Assembly: GCF_024169245.1 (NCBI RefSeq)
Contig: NZ_JALJWP010000001.1
Coordinates: 3,287,501 to 3,351,500, forward strand
Direction: 5' to 3'
From: Pseudomonas koreensis
GTDB taxonomy: Bacteria; Pseudomonadota; Gammaproteobacteria; Pseudomonadales; Pseudomonadaceae
Length of the DNA: 64,000 nucleotides
Shown here: piece after piece, positions 48,183-56,649 of the stretch
Position numbering within the stretch: the first letter of the stretch is position 1
Layout: each line of letters starts with the position of its first letter
The notes under the pieces: model-generated
Seen by the model: only the letters and a program-made list of their open reading frames with translations
What the model was told of the DNA's origin: nothing
The model's database searches: none
Program-made: the position numbers and the translations under genes

Positions 48183-48245
48183 GCGGGCATTCCCCCGGAT
48201 AGGCTGGCAGTGTGGCGAGTCTAGGGGAGGGCGTTACAGGGCATC

Positions 48246-48259
48246 TTGATTTGCATCAA
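48246..48259. promoter_or_regulatory. ANR box of hemN
   Basis: TTGATTTGCATCAA is a perfect match to TTGAT-N4-ATCAA, 64 bases before the hemN start; activation by Anr at low oxygen is expected. Confidence 0.88.
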
Positions 48260-48291
48260 CGGCGAGGATTTGTGTTGTTCGTGCGGGCGTC

Positions 48292-48366
48292 TTCGCGAGC
48301 AGGCTCGCTCCCACATTGGATTTGCAGCGTACTCAAGACCTGTGGGAGCGAGCCTGCTCGCGAAGG
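48292..48366. repeat. REP-like inverted repeat, 'GTGGGAGCGAGCCTGCTCGCGAA' family
   Basis: Arms CTTCGCGAGCAGGCTCGCTC and complement between hemN and the SafE-like gene; same family as 19374-19441. Confidence 0.9.
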
Positions 48367-48379
48367 CCGCCCCACCCAT

Positions 48380-49063
48380 CTAATGACCCATAAGCCAATG
48401 CTGATGCGGCCCGGGCAAGGTCCACAAACCAAACAGAATCACCAACAAACCGCCGGCCATGCGCACGCTGCGTTTGCGCAGGATCGCGGTGACCCGTTCA
48501 GCCGCCAGCCCGGTGGCCAGCAGCACCGGCCAGGTGCCGAGGCCAAACGCAAGCATCAGAAGCGCACTGTCCAGCGCATTACCTTGACTCGCCGACCACA
48601 ACAACGTGCTGTAAACCAGTCCGCACGGCAGCCAGCCCCACAGCGCACCGAGCAGCAAGGCACGCGGCAAACTGGACACCGGAAGCAAGCGGTTCGCCAC
48701 CGGTTGAATGAGGCGCCACAAACCACGCCCGAGCGCTTCGATACGGGTCAGCCCGCTCCACCAACCGGCCAGGTACAACCCCATGGCAATCAGCAGCAGC
48801 CCCGCCAGCACGCGCATGAACAGCGCCGCCGGGCTGTTGGCGACTGCCCAACCGGCCAGGCCGATGAGCAATCCCGCCGTGGCGTAACTGAGAATCCGCC
48901 CGAGGTTGTACGCCAGCAACAGGCGAAAGCGCCGGCTGCGTTGTTCCTTGGGGATCGCCAGGGTCAGCGCGCCCATCAGACCGCCGCACATGCCCAGACA
49001 ATGGCCGCCACCGAGCAGGCCGAGGATCAGCGCCGAGACCAGCAGGGGCGCCAGTTCAAGCAT
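48380..49063 (-). CDS. Sulfite exporter TauE/SafE-type membrane protein
   Basis: 227 residues from ATG at 49063, about six or seven hydrophobic segments (LVSALILGLLGGGHCLGMCG, GALWGWLPCGLVYSTLLW). The GGHCLGMCGG and LPCGL motifs belong to the DsbD/SafE-like group that includes cbb3-associated copper-handling proteins (CcoA-unrelated). It overlaps ccoS by 8 bases, so it is the last gene of the cco assembly operon and probably helps oxidase maturation. Exact role is inference. Confidence 0.82.
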   Translation of the reverse strand: MLELAPLLVSALILGLLGGGHCLGMCGGLMGALTLAIPKEQRSRRFRLLLAYNLGRILSYATAGLLIGLAGWAVANSPAALFMRVLAGLLLIAMGLYLAGWWSGLTRIEALGRGLWRLIQPVANRLLPVSSLPRALLLGALWGWLPCGLVYSTLLWSASQGNALDSALLMLAFGLGTWPVLLATGLAAERVTAILRKRSVRMAGGLLVILFGLWTLPGPHQHWLMGH

Positions 49064-49268
49064 GGGGTGGCGCCTTGTCGTCCGGTTTGCCGGCGTTGGC
49101 TTCGTCCACGGCTGCGGTGTGGTTGGGGTCCTGATCGTCAAAGAGGATGCTGTGGGCCGGGCCGTCGAGGTCGTCGTACTGGCCGCTGTCCACCGCCCAG
49201 AAGAAGATGTACACGGCGATGGCGACGATCAGCAAGGCAGCGGGAATCATCACGTAGAGAGCTGGCAT
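49056..49268 (-). CDS. ccoS: cbb3 oxidase maturation protein CcoS
   Basis: 70 residues: one membrane helix (ALYVMIPAALLIVAIAVYIF) followed by FWAVDSGQYDDLDGPAHSIL, the CcoS hallmark. It is required for cofactor (haem b/Cu) insertion into CcoN. Lies 23 bases after ccoI. Confidence 0.93.
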   Translation of the reverse strand: MPALYVMIPAALLIVAIAVYIFFWAVDSGQYDDLDGPAHSILFDDQDPNHTAAVDEANAGKPDDKAPPHA

Positions 49269-49291
49269 CGGTAACTCCAGGCCCGCGCGGC

Positions 49292-51742
49292 TCAGGCCGG
49301 CAGCGGGCGGGTGTGGGTCGGGCTGCCGGCGACCGGCGCGCTCGGCAAGCGAGTCAGGCGCAGGGCGTTGAGCACCACGGTCAGCGAACTGATCGACATG
49401 CCGACCGCCGCCCACACCGGAGTGATCCAGCCGAGGGCGGCGAACGGCAACATGAGGCCATTGTACAGCGCCGCCCACAGCAGGTTTTCGATGATTACCC
49501 TGCGGGTGCGCCGCGCCAGTGTGAAAGCTTGCACCAGGGCGCCGAGACGGTTGGACAGCAACACCGCATCGGCGCTGGTTTTCGCCAGATCGGTGGCCGA
49601 GCCCATCGCCACGCTGATGTCCGCCGCCGCCAGCACCGGCACGTCGTTGACGCCGTCGCCGAGCATCAGCACCTTGCGCCCTTCCTTGTGCAGTTGCTGC
49701 AGCACTTGCAGTTTGTCATCGGGGCGCAAACCGCCACGGGCCTCGTCGATGCCCAGTTCGGCGGCGACACTGGCGACCATCGGCGAACTGTCGCCGGACA
49801 ACAGCAACGTGCGCCAGCCCCGCGCTTTGCAGGCCGCGAGCAGGGCGGGGGCGTCATCACGCAGGCGATCATCGAGGACCAGCCACGCCAGCGGCCCGTG
49901 GGTGTCGGCGAGCAGCAGCCATTGCCCGGCTTCATCGGGCATCGCCGGCAACGCCGCGCCGCTCAGGGCACAGGCGAATGACGCCTGACCGATGCGCAAG
50001 CGGTGTTCACCGACCATGCCTTCAAGGCCCAGGCCCGGGCTGCTGTGCACGTCTTCAGCGGCCAGCGGTGCGCGGCCGAAGGCCCGGGCAATCGGGTGTT
50101 CGGAACGGTTTTCCAGCGCGGCGGCAAGGCTCAGGCATTGCTCGCTGTCGAGCGCGCCGAGCGGGCGAATCGAACGCAGCACCAAGCGACCTTCAGTGAG
50201 CGTACCGGTCTTGTCGAAGATCACCGTGTCGATCTGGTTCAGGCCTTCCAGCACGTGCCCGCGTGTCAACAGCAAGCCGAGTTTGTGCAGCGTGCCGGTG
50301 GCGGCGGTGAGGGCGGTCGGCGTCGCCAGCGACAGTGCGCACGGGCAGGTCGCCACCAGCATGGCGAGAACAATCCAGAACGCCCGCGATGAATCCAGTT
50401 GCCACCACAGCACGCCGATCACTGCTGCGGCGATCAGCGACAGCAGCAGGAACCATTGCGCGGCGCGGTCGGCGATTTCTGCCAGACGCGGTTTTTCCGC
50501 CTGAGCGCGATCAAGCAGGCGCACGATGGCGGACAGACGCGTGTCTTGCCCGAGCGCCTGCACTTCCACGGTCAACGCGCCTTCGACGTTGAGGGTGCCT
50601 GCGGTGACCGCATCACCCGGCGTGCGTGGCTGCGGCAGGTATTCGCCAGTCAGCAGCGATTCATCGATGCTCGACTGGCCGTCGATGATCTTGCCGTCCG
50701 CCGGCAGAATCGAGCCCGGCTGCACCAGAATCCGCTCGCCGAGACGCAGCTCGCTGAGCAGGATGCGCTCGCTCTGACCATTCGCATCGAGGCGCAGGCA
50801 CGAGGCCGGCAACAGGTTGACCAGTTGCGCAGTGGCAGCGGCGGTGCGCTCGCGGGCGCGGCGTTCCAGATAACGTCCGGCAAGCAGAAACAGCGCGAAC
50901 ATGCCGACCGCATCGAAGTACAGCTCGCCGACCCCGGTGATCGATGTCCAGATCCCGGCGATGTAGGCGCTGCCGATTGCCAGCGATACCGAAACGTCCA
51001 TGGTCAGGTGGCGGGTGCGCAGGTCGCGCATCGCGCCTTTGAAGAACGGCGCGCAGCTGTAGAACACGATCGGCGTGGTCAGAAACAGCGCGACCCAGCG
51101 CAGAATCGTGTGTAGCTCAGGGCTGAGGTCGATGTTGAATTCCGGCCAGGTGGCCATGGTCGCCATCATCGCCTGAAACCACAGCAACCCGGCGACGCCG
51201 AGTTGGCGCAGGGCCAGGCGATTCTCGCTGGCCAGTTGTTCGCTGGCGCGGTCGGCCTGGTAGGGGTGAGCGGCGTAACCGATGTGGCGCAGTTCGGCGA
51301 GGATCTGGCTCAGCGGCAAGTGTGCGTCGGCCCAGCGCACATGCAGGCGATGGTTGGACAGGTTCAGCCGCGCCTCGGCGACGGCGGGCAGGGTGCGCAG
51401 GTGTTTCTCGATCAGCCAGCCACAGGCGGCGCAGCTGATGCCTTCCATCAACAAGGTGGTTTCGGCCAGATCGCCTTCATGGCGAACGAAGGGTTGTTGC
51501 ACGTCGGCGCGGTCGTACAGCGCCAGTTCATCGCTCAGTTGCACCGGCAGCGCTTCGGGATTGGCCGAGGCTTCGCTGCGATGCTGGTAATAACTTTCCA
51601 GACCCCCGGCGACGATGGCTTCGGCCACGGCCTGACAGCCCGGGCAGCAGAACTCGCGGGCCTGCCCGAGGACGACGGCGGTGAAGCGGCTGCCGGACGG
51701 GACGGGCAGGGCGCAGTGGTAGCAGGCAAGTGGGGTGGTCAT
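49292..51742 (-). CDS. ccoI: Copper-exporting P1B-type ATPase of cbb3 assembly (CcoI/FixI)
   Basis: 816 residues. N-terminal cysteine cluster (CYHCALPVPSG, FCCPGCQAVAE), a heavy-metal domain (GISCAACGWLIEKHL), eight predicted helices with the transport motif CPC in VATCPCALSLATP, phosphorylation site DKTGTLTEG and hinge MLGDGVNDVPVL. Exports Cu+ to the periplasm side for the CuB centre of the oxidase. Position next to ccoS supports CcoI over a detox pump. Confidence 0.93.
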   Translation of the reverse strand: MTTPLACYHCALPVPSGSRFTAVVLGQAREFCCPGCQAVAEAIVAGGLESYYQHRSEASANPEALPVQLSDELALYDRADVQQPFVRHEGDLAETTLLMEGISCAACGWLIEKHLRTLPAVAEARLNLSNHRLHVRWADAHLPLSQILAELRHIGYAAHPYQADRASEQLASENRLALRQLGVAGLLWFQAMMATMATWPEFNIDLSPELHTILRWVALFLTTPIVFYSCAPFFKGAMRDLRTRHLTMDVSVSLAIGSAYIAGIWTSITGVGELYFDAVGMFALFLLAGRYLERRARERTAAATAQLVNLLPASCLRLDANGQSERILLSELRLGERILVQPGSILPADGKIIDGQSSIDESLLTGEYLPQPRTPGDAVTAGTLNVEGALTVEVQALGQDTRLSAIVRLLDRAQAEKPRLAEIADRAAQWFLLLSLIAAAVIGVLWWQLDSSRAFWIVLAMLVATCPCALSLATPTALTAATGTLHKLGLLLTRGHVLEGLNQIDTVIFDKTGTLTEGRLVLRSIRPLGALDSEQCLSLAAALENRSEHPIARAFGRAPLAAEDVHSSPGLGLEGMVGEHRLRIGQASFACALSGAALPAMPDEAGQWLLLADTHGPLAWLVLDDRLRDDAPALLAACKARGWRTLLLSGDSSPMVASVAAELGIDEARGGLRPDDKLQVLQQLHKEGRKVLMLGDGVNDVPVLAAADISVAMGSATDLAKTSADAVLLSNRLGALVQAFTLARRTRRVIIENLLWAALYNGLMLPFAALGWITPVWAAVGMSISSLTVVLNALRLTRLPSAPVAGSPTHTRPLPA

Positions 51743-51787
51743 GGCATCGTTGAGGGTGTGAGCCCTTGCATTGGGTGTATCCGCTTG

Positions 51788-51941
51788 CCCTCACCCCAGC
51801 CCTCTCCCGGAGGGAGAGGGAGCCGATCGGTGTGAGCCGGAAAAGCGGCTTCAGTCGCCGACATTGTCACTGTCATACGCCACGCTTCCAAGCAGCCGAG
51901 ATCAGTCCCCTCTCCCTCAGGGAGAGGGCTAGGGTGAGGGG
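51788..51941. repeat. Inverted repeat, 'CCCTCACCCCAGCCCTCTCCC' family, inside the cco assembly operon
   Basis: CCCTCACCCCAGCCCTCTCC begins the left arm and GGAGAGGGCTAGGGTGAGG ends the right arm, each arm also containing its own small hairpin (CTCCCGGAGGGAG; CTCCCTCAGGGAG). It lies in the 213-base ccoH-ccoI gap. Confidence 0.9.
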
Positions 51942-51955
51942 CTCTAGACCTTGAT

Positions 51956-52495
51956 TCACTTCTTCAGGTCTTCCGCACCCTGCAATGGCTCATCACCCAG
52001 CAGCAGTTCCTTGTCGTGGCTGACCAGCTCTTCTTCAAACATGCGCCACACGTGCTCATCCTGACTGCCGAGCAACTCGACAAAGCGCCGCCCTTCGACC
52101 TTGTCGCTCAACTGGCCAATGTAGCGCCCGCTCTCGCTGTCACTGCGGGTCAGAACGATCTTGCGATCCTTCTCCGGCTGGGTCGGCGAGATCAGGTTCA
52201 GTTCCAGGGTTTGCGGCTGGCTGTCACCGCTCAAACGCAGGTCGACTTCGCCGGTCACCTCATCCAGATGCACCGCCGCGCGCAGTTTCAAAGTTTGCGC
52301 CAGCAGTTCACGGTCCAGTGAACGGTTGATGCCTTTGCCTGCTTCGTAATAGTTGTCGTTGACCAGATTGTCCGGATTGTTCACCGCGATGGTCACCATG
52401 GACAGGGTCAAGGCCACCGAGCAGGCCAGAATCGCGATGATGATCCACGGCCAGAGGTGCTTGTACCAAGGACTTGCGGCGTTTGCAGCGGGCAT
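51956..52495 (-). CDS. ccoH: cbb3 oxidase assembly protein CcoH/FixH
   Basis: 179 residues from ATG 52495. One N-terminal membrane helix (HLWPWIIIAILACSVALTLS) and a periplasmic FixH domain (VNDNYYEAGKGINRSLDREL). Stabilises the assembling oxidase. It follows ccoG with a 13-base gap. Confidence 0.92.
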   Translation of the reverse strand: MPAANAASPWYKHLWPWIIIAILACSVALTLSMVTIAVNNPDNLVNDNYYEAGKGINRSLDRELLAQTLKLRAAVHLDEVTGEVDLRLSGDSQPQTLELNLISPTQPEKDRKIVLTRSDSESGRYIGQLSDKVEGRRFVELLGSQDEHVWRMFEEELVSHDKELLLGDEPLQGAEDLKK

Positions 52496-52508
52496 GTTCA
52501 AAATTCTC

Positions 52509-53927
52509 TCAACGGATTTGTGGGCCGATGAATCGGCTCTTGGCTTCAACGTGGACGCTGTCGTCATCGGCGTCCTTGAGGATGAATTTCACCTCGTTGG
52601 TGCTCGATGGCAGTTGTTCCGGTGCGCTCGACAACTCGACCGGCATGCTGACGATATCCCCGGCAGCAACCTTGATCTCGCGCTTGCCTTGCAGGCGCAG
52701 GTCCGGCAGGCCCTCGGCTTGCAGCAGGTAGGTGTGGTCGCGCTGATCCTTGTTCATGATCTTCAGGCTGTAGACGTTTTCGATCCGCCCTTCGGCGTTT
52801 TCGCGGTACAGCACGCGGTCCTTGCTGACGTCGAAACCGACCAGCGAGCGCATGAAGAACGCGCCAACCAACAGGCTGATCATCGCCAGCAGCACCACGG
52901 CGTAGCCGATCAGGCGCGGGCGCAGTTTATGGGTTTTCTGCCCGGAGAGGTTGTGTTCGGTGGTGTAGCTGATCAGCCCGCGCGGGTAATCCATCTTGTC
53001 CATGATGCTGTCGCAGGCGTCGATGCACGCGGCGCAGCCGATGCACTCGATCTGCAGCCCATCGCGGATGTCGATGCCGGTGGGGCAGACCTGCACGCAC
53101 ATCGTGCAGTCGATGCAATCGCCCAGCCCCAGGGCCTTGTAGTCGATGCCTTTCTTGCGCGGCCCACGGCTTTCGCCACGGCGCGGGTCGTAGGAAACGA
53201 TCAGCGTGTCCTTGTCGAACATCACGCTCTGGAAGCGCGCATACGGGCACATGTAAATGCACACTTGCTCACGCAGCCAACCGGCATTGCCGTACGTGGC
53301 GAGGGTGAAAAAACCGACCCAGAAATACGACCAGCCATCGGCCTGGCCGGTGAAGAACTCGATGACCAGTTCGCGGATCGGCGAGAAGTAGCCGACAAAG
53401 GTCATGCCGGTGACAAACCCGATCAGCAACCACAGCGAGTGCTTGGCCAGTTTGCGCAGGAATTTGTTGGCGCTCATCGGCGCCTTGTCGAGCTTGATGC
53501 GCTGGTTGCGGTCGCCTTCGGTGACCTTTTCGCACCACATGAAAATCCACGTCCACACGCTCTGCGGGCAGGTATAGCCGCACCAGACCCGGCCGGCATA
53601 AACGGTGATGAAGAACAGGCCGAACGCGGCAATGATCAACAGGCCCGAGAGCAGGATGAAATCCTGCGGCCAGAATGTCGCGCCGAAGATGAAGAACTTG
53701 CGCTCCGGCAGGTTCCACCACACCGCCTGGTGACCGCCCCAGTTCAGCCACACCGTACCGAAATACAGCAGAAACAACGCCGCACCGCCGAGCATCCGCA
53801 GATTGCGGAACAGGCCGGTGAAGGCACGGGTGTAGATTTTTTCTCGTGAGGCATAAAGATCGACGCTGTTGTTCGCGTTCTTGCTCGGCGGCGTGACGTC
53901 GTGTACCGGAATCTGATTGCTCATCAT
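52509..53927 (-). CDS. ccoG: cbb3 oxidase accessory ferredoxin-like protein CcoG/FixG
   Basis: 472 residues. Membrane helices with CGYTCPQSVWTW and CMCPYARFQ-like cysteine pairs, two [4Fe-4S] ferredoxin motifs (CIDCTMCVQVCP, CIGCAACIDACD) and a C-terminal periplasmic domain. Known as a Cu-related redox protein (reduces Cu2+ for oxidase assembly). Start MMSNQIPVHD: first ATG at 53927, second at 53924. Candidate ANR box 165 bases upstream. Confidence 0.94.
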   Translation of the reverse strand: MMSNQIPVHDVTPPSKNANNSVDLYASREKIYTRAFTGLFRNLRMLGGAALFLLYFGTVWLNWGGHQAVWWNLPERKFFIFGATFWPQDFILLSGLLIIAAFGLFFITVYAGRVWCGYTCPQSVWTWIFMWCEKVTEGDRNQRIKLDKAPMSANKFLRKLAKHSLWLLIGFVTGMTFVGYFSPIRELVIEFFTGQADGWSYFWVGFFTLATYGNAGWLREQVCIYMCPYARFQSVMFDKDTLIVSYDPRRGESRGPRKKGIDYKALGLGDCIDCTMCVQVCPTGIDIRDGLQIECIGCAACIDACDSIMDKMDYPRGLISYTTEHNLSGQKTHKLRPRLIGYAVVLLAMISLLVGAFFMRSLVGFDVSKDRVLYRENAEGRIENVYSLKIMNKDQRDHTYLLQAEGLPDLRLQGKREIKVAAGDIVSMPVELSSAPEQLPSSTNEVKFILKDADDDSVHVEAKSRFIGPQIR

Positions 53928-54091
53928 TGCATCCCACGGCAGTGGAAAAATGCCTCGGTCGATACGTGCCAACCAAGGTCAAAAAGGGCTGTTGCAGTAG
54001 CGCGATGATACGCCTGCCGCTCTGCCTCAAGGGTGCGACCTTTGGTCGCGTTGGGTAAAAAATGCAGATGGTGTAGCGATTGCAGAAAAGC

Positions 54092-54105
54092 CTGATGCAG
54101 ATCAA
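54092..54105. promoter_or_regulatory. Candidate ANR box upstream of ccoG
   Basis: On the minus strand TTGATCTGCATCAG matches TTGAT-N4-ATCAA with one mismatch in the last position. It lies 165 bases from ccoG, in the 483-base gap 53928-54410. The right side of that gap (about 54181-54410) is AT-rich compared with the rest of the window and carries no visible gene. Confidence 0.6.
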
Positions 54106-54410
54106 TTGACTTGTTGAGTATGGCCGGTTTTGCCGAGGCGGCTAGTTCCATCGTTCAATTGACTGTGCACGCTACCGTTGTTGATTTCGCAAGTTGAATA
54201 ATAAGCAGTCGGTCATTATTACCGCGGTGCCAGATTCAGCAGTAAGCACCAGGTTTCTACTGAGCTGTATGTTGTGAGCTGCCCGGTCTGAAACATAATC
54301 ATTTGATTGTTGTTCGGGAAGACTTTGAGGTTTTCGCTGTATTCGAATAAGTTCTGTTTTCGCGGAAATAATTTTGCGCATTGAAAATTAATTGAAATGG
54401 AATTTAAAAC

Positions 54411-55412
54411 ATGGTTTTGAATAAACTCGTGAGCATCTTTATGGGTGTTTGTCTGATAGCTTCGGCTATTACTGCTCAGGCTGCTGGCATGCCAAAACAC
54501 ATGGTCTTTGCTTCAGACACTCAATATCCGTGGACAGACAAGACCGATAGTCGCCAACCCGAATCCGACTCCGAATTCAAGGAACGCTCGAGATGGCTGG
54601 TTGACAGCCAACTTGCAAGCATTGCCGAATTCAGGAATCAATACGGCTCGCAAGCGCAGGTGCCGTTGATGATCAATGGCGATATCACCGCTTTCGGGCA
54701 TGGCTGGCAGCGCTCTTTCATGAAGGATCTGCTGGATAAGCACTTCAAAGGCGACTATTTGTACGGACTTGGTAATCACGACTATGAAAACAACGTTGAT
54801 GATTGTTTTACCAATAGCTGTGCGGCAGGAAGTATCGTCGAATTCAAAGGGCATCATGAAAGTAAAGTCGACAACTTCGATCTGAAGATTACCGGCAGCT
54901 TTCTGAGCAAAACGTATTCGGGCAGTCTCGCCTATTCGAAAAATATCGGCGAAGTGCATATGGTGCAGCTCAATAACGAGCCGACCTATACCACCCGTAT
55001 TGCTCATCCATTGAACCCGACGACGTTCGAAATCAACGACGCCCTGGACTGGCTCGAGACCGATCTGAGGCTGGCGCGAGCGTCGGGCTACGCCATTATC
55101 ATCAACATGCACAAACCGTTTAACCACAAGGGGAACCAGGCGCAACAGAAACGCTTCCACGACATGGTCAACAAATATCAAGTGACGGCGATCTTTGCCG
55201 GCCATTTGCATAAAGACGGGGGCGATGCCTATCAGGAGGGTAACGTGCCCATGTACCTGAGCGGCAGTACCTCTCAGCAAACCTATCTGGTTGCCAGTTT
55301 CACTGAGGACCGCAAGCAACTGCAGGTTTATCTGGTGGAAAACAACCAGTGGCGCAATCGAACGTTGATCGACACCACGGCGGTGCATTCAATCTTTGCC
55401 CAACGCCCGTGA
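54411..55412 (+). CDS. Secreted calcineurin-like metallophosphoesterase
   Basis: 333 residues. Signal peptide MVLNKLVSIFMGVCLIASAI ... AQA, then metallophosphoesterase motifs in order: FASDTQYPW (D-x-x replacing D-x-H), NGDITAFGH, GLGNHDYEN (GNHD), IINMHKPFN (H) and AGHLHKDGG (GHxH). Two conserved cysteines (CFTNSC) may form a disulphide. Substrate unknown. It lies between cbb3 assembly and structural operons, where no such gene is known to me in P. aeruginosa. Its 5' region is AT-rich, pointing to acquisition. Confidence 0.85.
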   Translation: MVLNKLVSIFMGVCLIASAITAQAAGMPKHMVFASDTQYPWTDKTDSRQPESDSEFKERSRWLVDSQLASIAEFRNQYGSQAQVPLMINGDITAFGHGWQRSFMKDLLDKHFKGDYLYGLGNHDYENNVDDCFTNSCAAGSIVEFKGHHESKVDNFDLKITGSFLSKTYSGSLAYSKNIGEVHMVQLNNEPTYTTRIAHPLNPTTFEINDALDWLETDLRLARASGYAIIINMHKPFNHKGNQAQQKRFHDMVNKYQVTAIFAGHLHKDGGDAYQEGNVPMYLSGSTSQQTYLVASFTEDRKQLQVYLVENNQWRNRTLIDTTAVHSIFAQRP

Positions 55413-55440
55413 AAAAATCCCCGCCGCTGATAGGGCGGGG
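55412..55440 (-). terminator. Terminator of the toxin-antitoxin operon
   Basis: On the minus strand CCCCGCC/GGCGGGG with an 8-base loop, then six U. It ends the operon reading leftwards and backs onto the phosphoesterase stop. Confidence 0.82.
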
Positions 55441-55450
55441 TATTCATCAA

Positions 55451-55870
55451 TCAGTTATTGGCAGCGATCCATGGGTTGATCAGATTGACGCCGCTGAGTT
55501 GGAAGTCCGCAATGTTGCGAGTTACCAGCGTAAGCCCGTGTACAAGCGCGGTGGCGGCGATCAAGGCGTCGCATTCACTGCTGCGGTCGGGAACATGCAA
55601 TTGTGCGCACCGGGTGGCGACTGTGGTATCGACCGGCAGGATCCTTCCAGAGAACGCTGGCTTGACGCGATGTTCCAGCCAGTTGCGCAGCAGCTGGCCT
55701 TGTGAAGGATCACGACGTTCTATACGTAGAACCCCGGTTTCCAGTTCCAGTACAGTGATTGCGGATAGATACAGGCTGGCCGGTGGAATGCTTTTTGCCC
55801 ATGTCACTACATGCTGGTTGGCTTGGGATTTCCGCAGTTCGGAAACTACATTAGTATCCAGTAGAAACAT
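55451..55870 (-). CDS. PIN-domain ribonuclease toxin (VapC/FitB-like)
   Basis: 139 residues. PIN hallmarks: MFLLDTNVVSELRK (D5), the glutamate in LELETGVLRIERRD, and CDALIAATALVHGLTLVTRN with conserved aspartates. It resembles the FitB branch and would cleave RNA (for example tRNA in known VapC). Start overlaps the antitoxin stop by one base (TGATG), as in many TA pairs. Confidence 0.9.
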   Translation of the reverse strand: MFLLDTNVVSELRKSQANQHVVTWAKSIPPASLYLSAITVLELETGVLRIERRDPSQGQLLRNWLEHRVKPAFSGRILPVDTTVATRCAQLHVPDRSSECDALIAATALVHGLTLVTRNIADFQLSGVNLINPWIAANN

Positions 55871-56127
55871 CAGGAAAGGTCCACGCTGCGAGGAGAGATG
55901 ACGGCGCGCTCGGGTTCGAATTCGATTTCAGCCGCATTCGGCATCGCCAGTAGCTCAACGATGCTGGTCTGGCACCCAGTCAGTTTTTGATACTCCTCGA
56001 TGCTGAGCAATACGTGGGCAGGCCTGCCTCGGTCAGTAATGATAACTGGACCTTGATGTGTGGCTTTTTTGGCTGCACTGGTGTCCTGATTGAACTCGCG
56101 GCTGGAAATGGTGGTGATGGCCATCAT
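55870..56127 (-). CDS. Phd/YefM-family antitoxin
   Basis: 85 residues from ATG 56127 (GGAGG 7 bases upstream). N-terminal Phd/YefM DNA-binding fold (TISSREFNQDTSAAKKATHQ, PVIITDRGRPAHVLLSIEEY) and a toxin-neutralising tail (ELLAMPNAAEIEFEPERAV). Expected to bind its own promoter and inhibit the PIN toxin. The pairing Phd-PIN is known but less common than VapB-PIN. Confidence 0.9.
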   Translation of the reverse strand: MMAITTISSREFNQDTSAAKKATHQGPVIITDRGRPAHVLLSIEEYQKLTGCQTSIVELLAMPNAAEIEFEPERAVISPRSVDLS

Positions 56128-56306
56128 GTTTGGCCTCCAGAAATTCTGATGTAGGAACGTTACTACTTTGAGATTTTCCCCGCAATCGGAAAGGCGGGTC
56201 GGGGACGATCGGTTTGTCACTTTCATAAGGGCACCGGTTAGAGCGCCTCCCGCCGAGGCGCGAGGCGCTGGATATGGACTTGAATTCGGTGTTTTTGCTG
56301 CCCTTG

Positions 56307-56480
56307 TCAGAGCAATCTACCGCCCCCGAGGCCGTCGAGCCCACCACCGTTACCTGGGCTGTTCATGGTTTTGTGCGAAACCTCGAGTAACGGTTTAACA
56401 GATATTCGTTCGAACCTTGCCCAATCGGTTGAGCTGAGTTGAGGCGGATTTTGCAGTTTTATCAGGTCAGCTTTCGACAT
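56307..56480 (-). CDS. Possible small Gly-rich peptide
   Basis: A 57-codon frame from an ATG with a weak AAGGA upstream. The N-terminal part reads MSKADLIKLQNPPQLSSTDW and the C-terminal part MNSPGNGGGLDGLGGGRLL, unusual in its glycine content. No function is recognised, and no modifying enzyme adjoins. It may be chance. The region 56128-56591 otherwise holds only the TA promoter and nothing recognised. Confidence 0.3.
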   Translation of the reverse strand: MSKADLIKLQNPPQLSSTDWARFERISVKPLLEVSHKTMNSPGNGGGLDGLGGGRLL

Positions 56481-56591
56481 TCGAGCTTCGTCCTTGAAGT
56501 GGTCCCGATATGGCTTATCGGGGCGAAAAAAACCTACCGTGCATCTCTGCTCAGGTCCATTGAGTAACCGTTTCGAATCATGAATGCCACC

Positions 56592-56631
56592 AAAAAAAGG
56601 CCCCGCCAATTCTCATTGGCGGGGCCTTTTT
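56592..56631. terminator. ccoNOQP-1 terminator (bidirectional)
   Basis: A perfect 12-bp stem GGCCCCGCCAAT/ATTGGCGGGGCC with TCTC loop, seven A before and five T after, 18 bases beyond the ccoP1 stop. Confidence 0.95.
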
Positions 56632-56649
56632 ATGCTTCAAGCGTTGGAC

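Noticed and set aside
53928..54410. Transposase or integrase remnant at the edge of the accessory insert
   Set aside because: No such coding remnant, terminal inverted repeats or target duplication could be identified by eye.
56033..56347. 104-codon minus-strand frame across the antitoxin promoter
   Set aside because: It runs through the antitoxin gene in another frame and has biased Ser/Arg content typical of a shadow.
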